A stretch of DNA of 64,000 bases from Hyphomicrobiales bacterium (GTDB lineage Bacteria; Pseudomonadota; Alphaproteobacteria; Rhizobiales; Rhizobiaceae): positions 248,001-312,000 of the forward strand of contig UCHD01000005.1 in the NCBI GenBank assembly GCA_900472175.1, written 5' to 3'. Every line of letters begins with the position of its first letter. The stretch's first letter is position 1. Of the stretch, positions 45,453 to 54,400 are shown one piece after another. The translations under genes and the position numbers were made by a program. Below the pieces are notes generated by a model, which was given only the letters and a program-made list of their open reading frames with translations, ran no database searches and was not told the DNA's origin.

Positions 45453-47096
45453 ATGGCATCTCCCTTGACGTCCAATCCCGACTGGTGGCGCGGCGCGGTG
45501 ATCTATCAGGTCTATCCACGCTCTTTCCAGGATACGACGGGGGATGGTCTGGGCGATCTCAAGGGCGTGACGCAGCGGCTGCCGCATATTGCCAACCTCG
45601 GTGTCGATGCCATCTGGCTGTCGCCGTTCTTCACCTCGCCAATGGCCGATATGGGCTATGACGTTTCGGATTATTGCGATGTCGATCCGATGTTCGGCAC
45701 GCTCGCCGATTTCGATGCGCTTCTGAAGACGGCGCACCGGCTCGGCCTCCGGGTCATCATTGATCAGGTGATTTCGCACACGTCCGACCAGCACCCCTGG
45801 TTCAAGGAAAGCCGCTCGGACCGCACCAATGCCAAGGCAGACTGGTATGTCTGGGCCGATCCGAAGCCGGATGGCACGGCGCCGAACAACTGGATGTCGA
45901 TTTTTGGCGGGCCGGGCTGGGAATGGGACGGTGTACGCAAGCAGTATTACATGCACAATTTTCTAGGTTCACAGCCCGATCTCAACTTTCACAATCCGGA
46001 GGTTCAGGAAGCGCTTCTCGACACGATACGCTTCTGGCTGAAACGCGGCGTCGATGGTTTTCGGCTCGACACGGTCAATTTCTATTTCCACGACAAGGAG
46101 CTGCGCGATAATCCGCCGCTGGTCTATGACCCGGATGCGATTGGGCTCGATGCTCCGGACGTCAATCCCTACGGCATGCAGAACCATCTCTATGACAAGA
46201 CGCAGCCGGAAAATATCGGCTTCCTTCAGCGCTTTCGTGCCTTGCTGGATGAGTTCGGTGACCGGGCTTCGGTGGGTGAGGTCGGCGATGGTGTGCGATC
46301 GTTGAAGACGGTGGCTGCCTATACCGGCGGCGGCGACAAGCTGCATATGTGCTACACGTTCGACCTCTTGGGACCGGATTTTACCGCCACGCATATCCGC
46401 CGCTGTGTTCAGGCGTTTCAGGACGCGGTCACGGATGGTTGGGTCTGCTGGGCCTTTTCCAATCATGACGTCACGCGCCATATCAGCCGATTTGCTCAGA
46501 CGGCGGATGAGCGCGAGCGGATTGCCAAGCTGGCGATTTCGGTGCTTGCGGCGCTACGCGGCTCGATTTGCCTGTATCAAGGTGAGGAACTGGCCCTACC
46601 GGAAGCGGAACTGCAGCTTGAGGATCTGCGCGATCCCTACGGCATCCGCTTCTGGCCGGCCTTCAAGGGACGCGATGGATGCCGCACGCCGATGGTCTGG
46701 GAAAAGAAGGCCGCTCATGCAGGTTTCTCCAGCGCCAAGCCTTGGCTGCCGGTGCCGGCCGAACATCTTGCGCTTGCCGTTGATCAGCAGCAGGAAACCG
46801 GTTTCGTTCTCGATCACTACCGCCAGACACTGGCCTTCCGCAAGGCACATGCGCCGTTGCTCGATGGCGCCCTGACCTTCCTCGACACCAATCAGGACAT
46901 CCTGGCGTTCACGCGCGAGAAGGGCGGCGAGAAGCTGCTGTTCATCTTCAACCTGCATCGTGGCCCACAGACCGTCAGCGTCTCGAAGGACATGGCGATT
47001 GCCGATGTTATGCCGATGCCGGGATTTGCGCCGAAGATCGAGGGCGGCGAAATCCTGTTGGAGGCGATGGACGTGTTTTGCGGGCGGCTGGTATAG
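45453..47096 (+). CDS. aglA: GH13 alpha-glucosidase
   Basis: A 547-residue alpha-amylase-family enzyme without signal peptide. The four GH13 regions are visible: QVISHTSDQHPWF, GFRLDTVNFYF (nucleophile Asp206), GEVGDG (acid Glu276), and SNHDVTRH (Asp339). The start WWRGAVIYQVYPRSFQDTTGDGLGDLKG is that of oligo-1,6-glucosidase/AglA-type enzymes acting on sucrose, maltose or trehalose-like sugars. In Sinorhizobium aglA lies in an ABC importer operon; here the importer is not nearby. ATG 45453 has CGGAG upstream. Confidence 0.88.
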   Translation: MASPLTSNPDWWRGAVIYQVYPRSFQDTTGDGLGDLKGVTQRLPHIANLGVDAIWLSPFFTSPMADMGYDVSDYCDVDPMFGTLADFDALLKTAHRLGLRVIIDQVISHTSDQHPWFKESRSDRTNAKADWYVWADPKPDGTAPNNWMSIFGGPGWEWDGVRKQYYMHNFLGSQPDLNFHNPEVQEALLDTIRFWLKRGVDGFRLDTVNFYFHDKELRDNPPLVYDPDAIGLDAPDVNPYGMQNHLYDKTQPENIGFLQRFRALLDEFGDRASVGEVGDGVRSLKTVAAYTGGGDKLHMCYTFDLLGPDFTATHIRRCVQAFQDAVTDGWVCWAFSNHDVTRHISRFAQTADERERIAKLAISVLAALRGSICLYQGEELALPEAELQLEDLRDPYGIRFWPAFKGRDGCRTPMVWEKKAAHAGFSSAKPWLPVPAEHLALAVDQQQETGFVLDHYRQTLAFRKAHAPLLDGALTFLDTNQDILAFTREKGGEKLLFIFNLHRGPQTVSVSKDMAIADVMPMPGFAPKIEGGEILLEAMDVFCGRLV

Positions 47097-47152
47097 ACAC
47101 GGCTCTGCTATGGATACGGGATGACATCGAGAGATTCTGTCCGCGACATCGG

Positions 47153-48214
47153 TTATCCTTCATCCGGTAGCAGGCGGGGTACCAGACCGCGGGCGGCGAC
47201 GAGGTTGATGGCACTGTCATGGATGATGGCATCGGGATGCGCCTCCGTCGCCACCAGAAGCACGGTGCTGGATGAGGTAAGGCCCGTCACTTCCCGGAGA
47301 TCGTCCTTGCCCGCGACATCCAGCAATCCTGCTAGACCCGCACTGCCGGATGGCGTGGTGTGGATGCCTACTTCCTCATGCATGATTGTGGCGGCCTGCA
47401 AAAGTGCAGCTTCGCTGACAAGCACCGGCAGGGGATTATGCCGCCGCAGGATTGCCAGCGCCGGCGCCGACGCCTCGCCGCAGGCCAGCATCTCGGCGCA
47501 TGTTCGCAGCGATCCGGCGATACGCACCACGCGTCCGGCAGCAAGAGCCGGTGCTACGCACGCTGCCTGCTCCGGCTCGACAATGGCGAGCTTGACCGTC
47601 GGCAATCCCTCCGCCATGGCGGCGGCAAGGCCGCCCACGCCCGCCTGCACGAATTGATGGGAGAGGGTAATCCCGCCGGTTGCAAGCTGCGCGTTGATCT
47701 CGCTGGTCATCGTTGCGTAGCCAAACATCACGTCGCGAACGATCGGGGCGTCGATATCGGCACTGGTATCCGGCACCAAGATGCCGTCCACGCGGGCGGC
47801 CTCCGCGGCGGCATCCACCGCATTGTCATAGGTTCCCGCGACCCAATAAACCGACGCGCCCAGTGCCAGGATGCGCTCTGCCCGCGAGCGTGGAACGCTG
47901 TGATGCAGATATATCGTTGCAGGCGCCCCGGCGATATTGGCCGCGGCAGCGACGGCCAGCCCATGGTTTCCATCGCTGGCGCAGATCAGGCGGGGCAGAT
48001 CGCCGCGTTCCTGCAACTGGGCCATCGGCGTTCCAGTCACGCGGGCCAGAGCGCATAGCGCCGCAGTCATGCCACCGAGAATCTTGAAATTGCCAAAGGG
48101 ACGGCTGCTTTCAACCTTGACGAGGACGCGGCCGACACCGGCGCGTTGGGCAAGGGCGGGGCAGTCTGCGAGCGCCGTTGCGGTGGCGGGAACCTGAGGG
48201 GAGAAATGTGTCAT
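47153..48214 (-). CDS. PLP-dependent diaminopropionate ammonia-lyase-like enzyme
   Basis: A 353-residue fold-type II PLP enzyme. The PLP lysine is in PFGNFKILGGMTAAL; the phosphate loop is in the SHQFVQAGVGGLAAAMAEG region; CASDGNHGLAVAAAANIAGA and VAGTYDNAVDAAAEAARVDG are family segments, as is AEMLACGEASAPALAILRRH, which I associate with diaminopropionate ammonia-lyase. It may deaminate diaminopropionate, serine or threonine. An Lrp gene lies 78 bp upstream on the same strand and is its probable regulator. The ATG at 48214 is preferred; 48232 is an alternative. Confidence 0.75.
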   Translation of the reverse strand: MTHFSPQVPATATALADCPALAQRAGVGRVLVKVESSRPFGNFKILGGMTAALCALARVTGTPMAQLQERGDLPRLICASDGNHGLAVAAAANIAGAPATIYLHHSVPRSRAERILALGASVYWVAGTYDNAVDAAAEAARVDGILVPDTSADIDAPIVRDVMFGYATMTSEINAQLATGGITLSHQFVQAGVGGLAAAMAEGLPTVKLAIVEPEQAACVAPALAAGRVVRIAGSLRTCAEMLACGEASAPALAILRRHNPLPVLVSEAALLQAATIMHEEVGIHTTPSGSAGLAGLLDVAGKDDLREVTGLTSSSTVLLVATEAHPDAIIHDSAINLVAARGLVPRLLPDEG

Positions 48215-48292
48215 GGGTGAAATATGCCTCATAGCTTTGCCGCCAAACCGCGGTGATGCCCGCGTGAGCGCAGCAAAGCCGCAATTTCGATG

Positions 48293-48766
48293 CTATTCGT
48301 CGTCCAGAGCAACGGGGATGACCAGTCCGCGTTTGATGACGCCAAGCGCAACATTGGTGGTGAAACGTCTGATATTGGCGTTCTCGGCAATCAGCCGGGA
48401 CATCAGCGCATCGTAGGCATCGACATCGGGTGCGGTGACGATCAGCACGAAATCCGATCCGCCGGTGATGTAAAAGGCCTGCTGGATCATCGGCTCGTTC
48501 GCCAGCCAGCGGCGAAGCTGAGCAAGAAGCTCTGGCCGCTCCCGCTCGACATCCAGTGCAACGATAAAGAATGTCGGCCGCCCCACCTGCTTGGGGTCAA
48601 CGACTGCGATGTCGCGCTGGATAATTCCCGTTTCGCGCAGCCGCTTCAAACGCCGCTGGATCGCTGAGACGGACAGAGGCACCACCGCAGCAAGCTGCTC
48701 GGCAGTCTGGGAAGCATCTTCCTGCACCAGGTTCAGCAAATGTCTGTCAAAGCGATCAAGGTTCAT
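48293..48766 (-). CDS. Lrp/AsnC family transcriptional regulator
   Basis: A 157-residue regulator. The N-terminal HTH is LDRFDRHLLNLVQEDASQTAEQLAAVVPLSVSAIQRRLKRLRETGII; the C-terminal RAM ligand domain is ERERPELLAQLRRWLANEPMIQQAFYITGGSDFVLIVTAPDVDAYD. Lrp proteins sense amino acids, so control of the ammonia-lyase 78 bp downstream is likely. Confidence 0.9.
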   Translation of the reverse strand: MNLDRFDRHLLNLVQEDASQTAEQLAAVVPLSVSAIQRRLKRLRETGIIQRDIAVVDPKQVGRPTFFIVALDVERERPELLAQLRRWLANEPMIQQAFYITGGSDFVLIVTAPDVDAYDALMSRLIAENANIRRFTTNVALGVIKRGLVIPVALDDE

Positions 48767-48904
48767 GAAAGCACACTACAGGGACCAAACGCGGATAAAA
48801 AGCGATCTTGTGCCGTCGATTGCGGCAAGGCGGCGTTGTGGTGCTTTACACCTTGTCGGGAAGCCGCCGTGCCGGCTCTGCCTCCGCGCCTTGGGATTGT
48901 TGCA

Positions 48905-49519
48905 ATGAAACTTCTCTACCAGACCCATTCGCCCTTTGCCCGCAAGACGCTGGTTTTTGCGCATGAGCTGGGCATTGCCGATCAGCTGGTTGTCGAGCAT
49001 CACGAAACAAGCCCGACAAACGCCAATGCCACGGTTTTTTCGAGTAATCCGCTCGGGAAAGTGCCGGTTCTGCTGCGTGACGGCCTGTCGCCGTTGTTCG
49101 ACAGCGATGTCATCTGCGCCTATTTCGATACGCTGCATCAAGGGCCGTCGCTTTTCCCTGCCGACACTGAGCGCAGGTGGGCGGCACTACGTTTGCAGGC
49201 CTTGGCGCAAGACATGGCTTATGCCGGCATCGGCATCCGCTGGGAAACGGCGCGCCGCCCGGAGCATCTGCGCTATCCGGAATTGCAGGCCGGTTACGAG
49301 CGAAAACTTGCAGAGAGCTACCGCTGGCTGGACCGTGAGATCGAGGATGGCGGCCCCTTGCATATCGGCCATATCGCCGTTGCAACGACACTGGACTGGC
49401 TTTCCTTCCGCCACCTGCCACCGTTTCGGGCACACGCCAATCTTACTCGCTGGTTCGATGCGTTTGCGCAGCGGCCATCGATGCTGAAGACCCCCCTTTC
49501 GGGCGAGACCCAAGATTAG
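48905..49519 (+). CDS. Glutathione S-transferase family protein
   Basis: A 204-residue protein. The N-terminal thioredoxin-like domain starts MKLLYQTHSPFARKTLVFAHELG (Ser in the active-site position), with NPLGKVPVLL and the glutathione-binding LFDSDVICAYFD. The C-terminal helical domain contains HIGHIAVATTLDWLSFR. Substrate unknown. The ATG at 48905 begins the conserved part; the long upstream frame is the Lrp promoter region. Confidence 0.88.
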   Translation: MKLLYQTHSPFARKTLVFAHELGIADQLVVEHHETSPTNANATVFSSNPLGKVPVLLRDGLSPLFDSDVICAYFDTLHQGPSLFPADTERRWAALRLQALAQDMAYAGIGIRWETARRPEHLRYPELQAGYERKLAESYRWLDREIEDGGPLHIGHIAVATTLDWLSFRHLPPFRAHANLTRWFDAFAQRPSMLKTPLSGETQD

Positions 49520-49528
49520 AGAGCCGTT

Positions 49529-51226
49529 TCAGCCGATCAATGCAAATTTGTCGACGTCCACCAGCCCCATGTCCGAAATCTTCAGGTGCGGGATGACGGG
49601 CAGGGGCAGGAAGGCCAGTTGCAGGAAGGGCTCTTGCAACGTTGCCCCGAGCGCGAAGGCGGCCTGACGCAGGTGATGCAGCGTGTCGCGCACGCTCTCG
49701 TAGGGCTCAAGGCTCATCAGGCCGGCGACCGGCAGCGAGATTTCGCCGGTGACTTTGCCGTCCTCGACGACGACGAAACCGCCCTTGATCTGGCCGAGCC
49801 GGTTGGCGGCCAGCGCCATGTCATCCTCGTTGACGCCGACGACGCAAATATTGTGGCTGTCATGGCCGACGGTGGAGGCAATGGCGCCCTTCTTCAAGCC
49901 AAAACCCTGGACGAAACCATTGGCATGGTTGCCGTTAACGCCGTGGCGCTCGATGACGGCGACCTTGATGATGTCGCGGCCGAGATCGACCTCGGCCTGG
50001 TTGCCGGATGCCGGCAGCTTGTAGCGGCGATGTTCGGTGATGATCTTTCCCGGCAATACGCCGATGACGGAGGTCTCTCCCTCGGCATAGGGCACGCCGA
50101 AATCGGCGGCATTGATGTGGCCTGCCTTGACGCTGTCGAGGCCGACCGGTGCGACCGGGCGGCGGGTGGCAAACAGCGCGTCGTTGACGAGACGGCCACC
50201 GGCCAGCACGGCTTCGGCCTTGCAGTTTTCCAGGCTATCGACGACCACGAGATCGGCGCGCCAGCCGGGGGCGACAAGCCCGCGGTCGCGCAGGCCAAAG
50301 GCGCGGGCGGCCGAGATCGAGGCGGCGCGGTAGACGGCGAGCGGTTCAACCCCTTTGGCGATCGCTTCGCGGATCATGTAGTCGAGATGGCCTTCCTCGG
50401 CGATGTCGAGCGGATTGCGGTCATCGGTGCAGAGTGCCAGGAACGGCGACAGGCGTTCGGTGAGGATCGGCATCAGCGCGTGCAGATCCTTGGAGACCGA
50501 GCCTTCGCGCACGAGGATATGCATGCCCTTGCGGATCTTTTCGAGCGCCTCAGTCGCGGTGGTGCATTCGTGATCGGTGCGAATGCCGGCGGAAAGATAG
50601 CCATTGAGATCAAGCCCGCTCAACAGCGGCGCGTGGCCATCGATATGACCGCCCTGGAAGGCGTCGAGCTTGGCAAGACAGACGGGATCCTTGTGGATGA
50701 CGCCCGGGAAATTCATGAATTCAGCGAGACCAATGACCTTTTCGTGGTCGCGGAACGGCAAGAGCTTTTCGATCGGCAGGTTGGCGCCGGAGGTTTCCAG
50801 ATGGGTGGCCGGCACACAGCTCGAGAGCTGCACGCGGATATCCATGATGGTTTCACGGGCGGAATCGAGGAAGAACTGGATGCCTTCGGTGCCGAGCACA
50901 TTGGCGATCTCGTGCGGGTCGCAGATCACGGTGGTGACGCCATAGGGCAGGACGCAGCGGTCGAATTCATGCGGGGTGACCAGCGAGGATTCGATGTGCA
51001 GATGCGTGTCGATGAACCCCGGCACGACGATCTTGCCGGTGATGTCGATTTCGGTGGTGCCGGTATAGGTGCCGTAGGTGCCGACAATGCGGTCACCGCA
51101 GATGGCGATATCAGAGGCAACGAGGTCGCCGGTCACCAGATCGAAGAAACGGCCGCCTTTGAGCACGATATCGGCCGGAATACGGCCGGTGCCCTGATCG
51201 ATCAGCTGTTCAAGTTTTTCGCTCAC
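49529..51226 (-). CDS. ade: Adenine deaminase
   Basis: A 565-residue amidohydrolase that converts adenine to hypoxanthine. The metal site motif is [54 protein letters not shown] and [11 protein letters not shown] are the other landmarks of the ADE family, and [24 protein letters not shown] lies near the end. The start is the GTG at 51226 ([24 protein letters not shown]), with AGGCAGG upstream; codons before it are non-coding. It feeds hypoxanthine to XdhABC. Confidence 0.93.
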   Translation of the reverse strand: MSEKLEQLIDQGTGRIPADIVLKGGRFFDLVTGDLVASDIAICGDRIVGTYGTYTGTTEIDITGKIVVPGFIDTHLHIESSLVTPHEFDRCVLPYGVTTVICDPHEIANVLGTEGIQFFLDSARETIMDIRVQLSSCVPATHLETSGANLPIEKLLPFRDHEKVIGLAEFMNFPGVIHKDPVCLAKLDAFQGGHIDGHAPLLSGLDLNGYLSAGIRTDHECTTATEALEKIRKGMHILVREGSVSKDLHALMPILTERLSPFLALCTDDRNPLDIAEEGHLDYMIREAIAKGVEPLAVYRAASISAARAFGLRDRGLVAPGWRADLVVVDSLENCKAEAVLAGGRLVNDALFATRRPVAPVGLDSVKAGHINAADFGVPYAEGETSVIGVLPGKIITEHRRYKLPASGNQAEVDLGRDIIKVAVIERHGVNGNHANGFVQGFGLKKGAIASTVGHDSHNICVVGVNEDDMALAANRLGQIKGGFVVVEDGKVTGEISLPVAGLMSLEPYESVRDTLHHLRQAAFALGATLQEPFLQLAFLPLPVIPHLKISDMGLVDVDKFALIG

Positions 51227-51376
51227 GGGTGCCTGCCTCTTGGGTGCTTGTCTGAAATATTGCTTACCGGAGCATAGAGGCTGATCGCCATCATTGCATA
51301 CCGGGATATACCAGATCGGTGATTGTGACTGTGGATGGTGGCTGCGCTGTGGCCGACGAACCCCGCAACAAACGAA

Positions 51377-51398
51377 ATCGGGCGCCGAAGCGCCCGAT
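51377..51398 (-). terminator. Intrinsic terminator of the binding-protein gene
   Basis: A perfect 9-bp GC-rich stem (ATCGGGCGC / GCGCCCGAT) with a stable TTCG loop on the minus strand, followed by TTCGTTTG, 20 bp after the stop codon of the amino-acid binding protein. Confidence 0.8.
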
Positions 51399-51417
51399 CC
51401 GTCATTGATTGCTCTGC

Positions 51418-52524
51418 TTACTCGGCAGAAACGATCTTGCCACCTTCCCACTTGTAGAGCGAGAAGCTCTGCGAGGTGAGGTCGCCGGTTTCGCCATAGG
51501 TGACGTCGCCGATGGCGGTCTTGATCGGTTCGCCGGTTTTCAGGGCAGCGGTGACGGCTGCGGCGTCTTCGGCGCTACCGGCCTTCTCGATGCCGGCCTT
51601 GATCACTTCAACGGCTGCATAGGCGTTGAGCGTAAAAGCTTCCGGCGGGATGTTGACGGCCTGAAGGGCTGCAACGGCTGCCTTCGAGCTGTCGTTCTTC
51701 AGAGCGTCGGCCGCATTGGTGAAGACCGTGCCGGCACCAGCGTCTGCGCCGATAGCCCAGAATTCGGTGTTGGACAGGCCGTCGCCGCCGATGATCTGGA
51801 TCTGAGCGCCGATATCATGCAGCTGGCGCACCAGAAGACCGGCTTCCGGGTGGTAGCCGCCGAAATAGAGTACATCGACCTTTTCAGCCTTCAGGCGGGT
51901 GGTGAGCGCGCTGAGATCCTTGTCGCCGGGTGTCAGCGAATCGTTGAAGACTTCGGTGACGCCACCGGCGTTCAGCGTTGCCTTGAAGGAATCGGCCAGA
52001 CCCTTGCCGTAGGCGCCCTTGTCGTTGAGGATGCCGATGCGCTTGTCCTTGAACTGCTTCAGGACATAGGCTGCTGCGACTTCTGCCTGCTGGTCGTCAC
52101 GGCCGCAGGTGCGCAGGATGGTGGCGAGGCCACGCTTGGTCAGGTCCGGCGTCGTCGCTGTCGGAGTGACCATCAGGATGCCGTTTTCAGCCAGAACGTC
52201 GGATGCCGGCATGGCAACGCCCGAGGTGACCGGGCCGACGACAAAGCGGATGCCTTCGCCAACGATCTGGTTGGCTGCCGAAACACCCTGCTTGGGTTCG
52301 CCGGCGTCGTCAGCCAGCTTCAATACGACCTGTTCGCCGAGAATGCCGCCGTTCTTGTTGATCTGATCGACGGCAACCTGTGCGCCGTTCTTGACCTGGT
52401 CGCCATAGGCGGCGACAGGGCCGGTCAGCGGCGCGATCAGGCCGATTACGATCTCGGCATGGGCGAGCGGCGCAAAGACCAGCGAGGCCGCGAGCGTGGC
52501 GCCCGACAATGTCTTGAAATTCAT
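51418..52524 (-). CDS. Branched-chain amino acid ABC transporter binding protein (LivJ/LivK type)
   Basis: A 368-residue periplasmic binding protein. Signal peptide of about 22 residues ([23 protein letters not shown]), then [33 protein letters not shown], the usual start of LIV-type receptors, and [22 protein letters not shown] near the end. The ATG at 52524 has AAAGGAGAAG upstream. No permease or ATPase genes are adjacent, so it works as an orphan with a transporter elsewhere. It has its own terminator. Confidence 0.93.
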   Translation of the reverse strand: MNFKTLSGATLAASLVFAPLAHAEIVIGLIAPLTGPVAAYGDQVKNGAQVAVDQINKNGGILGEQVVLKLADDAGEPKQGVSAANQIVGEGIRFVVGPVTSGVAMPASDVLAENGILMVTPTATTPDLTKRGLATILRTCGRDDQQAEVAAAYVLKQFKDKRIGILNDKGAYGKGLADSFKATLNAGGVTEVFNDSLTPGDKDLSALTTRLKAEKVDVLYFGGYHPEAGLLVRQLHDIGAQIQIIGGDGLSNTEFWAIGADAGAGTVFTNAADALKNDSSKAAVAALQAVNIPPEAFTLNAYAAVEVIKAGIEKAGSAEDAAAVTAALKTGEPIKTAIGDVTYGETGDLTSQSFSLYKWEGGKIVSAE

Positions 52525-52742
52525 CTTGCTTCTCCTTTGGTGGGTTGGTTCCCCGCAGTGCCAGCGTTTCGGTTGCCGGGCTGGACGGGTGAGACCTGCC
52601 AGCCGGAAAGCAACCTCAGTTCTGTTGAGGTGTCCGTCTTCTTTGAACGGATCGATCCCATACTTCTCGTCTATGAACCCCGCCCGGATTCCGCAAGGCG
52701 ATTTTTTGGGCAAAGTGCAAAATAATTGTTCAGATATTGCGC

Positions 52743-52778
52743 CAGACGGGGCCGGGACACACGGTCCGGCCCCGTCTG
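52743..52778 (-). terminator. Probable terminator hairpin after the aminotransferase gene
   Basis: A 13-bp perfect stem (CAGACGGGGCCGG / CCGGCCCCGTCTG) with a 10-nt loop, 29 bp after the aminotransferase stop on the minus strand. The T tract is missing, so it may work with Rho or act as an mRNA stabiliser. Confidence 0.55.
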
Positions 52779-52806
52779 GATGATTTTACGATCGAATCTT
52801 GTTCGT

Positions 52807-54135
52807 TTATGCGTTGGCGATCAGGACCTTGCGGATACCGTCGATCAATTCGTCGATCTCGGCCTTTGAGATGATCAGCGGTGGCGAGAGCGCAATGATA
52901 TCGCCGGTAGTACGGATCAGGTAACCACTTTCATAGGCCTTGAGGAAGGCGGAGAAGGCACGTTTCGTCGGTTCTCCGGCAATCGGCGCCAGCTCGATCG
53001 CGCCGATCAGGCCGATATTGCGGATGTCGATCACATGCGGGCAGTCGCGCAGCGAATGCAGCGCATCACCCCAGTAGGAGGCAAGCTCGGCGCCATGGGT
53101 GAGCAGGCCTTCATCGCGATAGGTGTCGAGTGTGCCAAGCGCTGCGGCGCAGGCGATCGGGTTGCCGGAATAGGTATAGCCGTGGAAGAACTCGATCATG
53201 TGCTCCGGCCCGCTCATGAAGGCGTCATGGATTTCGCCGGTGACGAACACGGCGCCCATCGGGATGACGCCGTTGGTCAGGCCCTTGGCGGTGACGATCA
53301 TGTCCGGCTTGACGTCGAAATACTGCGCGGCAAACGGCGTGCCGAGGCGGCCATAGCCGGTGATGACTTCATCGAAGATCAACAGGATGCCGTGCTTCGT
53401 GCAGATGTCGCGCAGCTTCTGCAGATAGCCCTTCGGCGGGATGAGAACGCCGGTCGACCCTGCAACCGGCTCGACGATGACGGCGGCGATCGTCGAGGCG
53501 TCATGCAACGTGACGATGCGTTCCAGTTCGGACGCGATATCGCCACCATGTTCCGGCTCGCCCTTGGTGAAAGCGTTCTTGTCCGGGAAATGGGTGTGCG
53601 GCATATGGTCGACGCCGGTCAGGAGCGTACCGAACATCTTGCGGTTGGAAACGATGCCGCCAACCGAGATGCCGCCGAAATTGACGCCGTGATAACCGCG
53701 CTCGCGGCCGATCAGGCGGGTACGCGAGCCCTGGCCCTTTACCTTGTGATAGGCAAGCGCCACCTTCAGCGCAGTCTCGACGGATTCAGAGCCGGAGTTG
53801 GTGTAGAGCACATGCTCCATGCCTTCTGGCGCGATATCGATCAGGCGGTTTGCCAGTTCGAAAGCCTTCGGATGGCCAAGCTGGAAGGCGGGAGCATAGT
53901 CAAGCTCGCCAGCTTGCTGCTGGATGGCTTCGGTGATCTGCGGGCGGCAGTGGCCGGCGTTGACGCACCAGAGGCCGGCCGTGCCATCGAGCACCTGGCG
54001 GCCGTCATGGGTCGTGTAGTGCATGTCCCTCGCCTTGACGAACATGCGCGGTTCTTTCTTGTACTGCCGGTTGGCCGTGAACGGCATCCAGAAGGCGCTG
54101 AGATCGTTCGGCGTGGCATTTAGGCGGTTCGACAT
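52807..54135 (-). CDS. Class III omega-aminotransferase (beta-alanine--pyruvate type)
   Basis: A 442-residue PLP aminotransferase. It starts FWMPFTANRQYKKEPRMFVKARD, carries YTNSGSESVETALKVALAYHK, GRERGYHGVNFGGISVGG, the IIFDEVITGYGRLG Asp, and the PLP lysine in TAKGLTNGVIPMGAV. This is the beta-alanine/omega-amino acid: pyruvate type. It may degrade beta-alanine from pyrimidine breakdown or polyamine products. Two ATGs lie side by side; 54135 has better ribosome spacing. No operon partner. Confidence 0.9.
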   Translation of the reverse strand: MSNRLNATPNDLSAFWMPFTANRQYKKEPRMFVKARDMHYTTHDGRQVLDGTAGLWCVNAGHCRPQITEAIQQQAGELDYAPAFQLGHPKAFELANRLIDIAPEGMEHVLYTNSGSESVETALKVALAYHKVKGQGSRTRLIGRERGYHGVNFGGISVGGIVSNRKMFGTLLTGVDHMPHTHFPDKNAFTKGEPEHGGDIASELERIVTLHDASTIAAVIVEPVAGSTGVLIPPKGYLQKLRDICTKHGILLIFDEVITGYGRLGTPFAAQYFDVKPDMIVTAKGLTNGVIPMGAVFVTGEIHDAFMSGPEHMIEFFHGYTYSGNPIACAAALGTLDTYRDEGLLTHGAELASYWGDALHSLRDCPHVIDIRNIGLIGAIELAPIAGEPTKRAFSAFLKAYESGYLIRTTGDIIALSPPLIISKAEIDELIDGIRKVLIANA

Positions 54136-54400
54136 CATTTTCTCCGTGGCGCGTACGGTCTGGCGGCCAAATCCAGTGGGTTTCGGTTAAATCTTTACCT
54201 GATGGTCAAACTATCAGGGCGCTTTTCGCGGTCAAGCCTCGGCCTGACGACGTCAGAACCGGGCGCAGATCGGCAATGCCCAAGTTTCGGCGGCCCGGAA
54301 ACATTTGGAAACAGGGCTTGCATCCAATCTTTTCCGAAGGTTAACCTGTTTGCAGCAGAGTGCCGCCGCGTTCCCGCAACACGCGCTCAGGATAGATATT

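Noticed and set aside
49586-51277. 563-codon open frame on the plus strand
   Set aside because: It is the mirror of adenine deaminase; composition is biased and no domain is recognisable.
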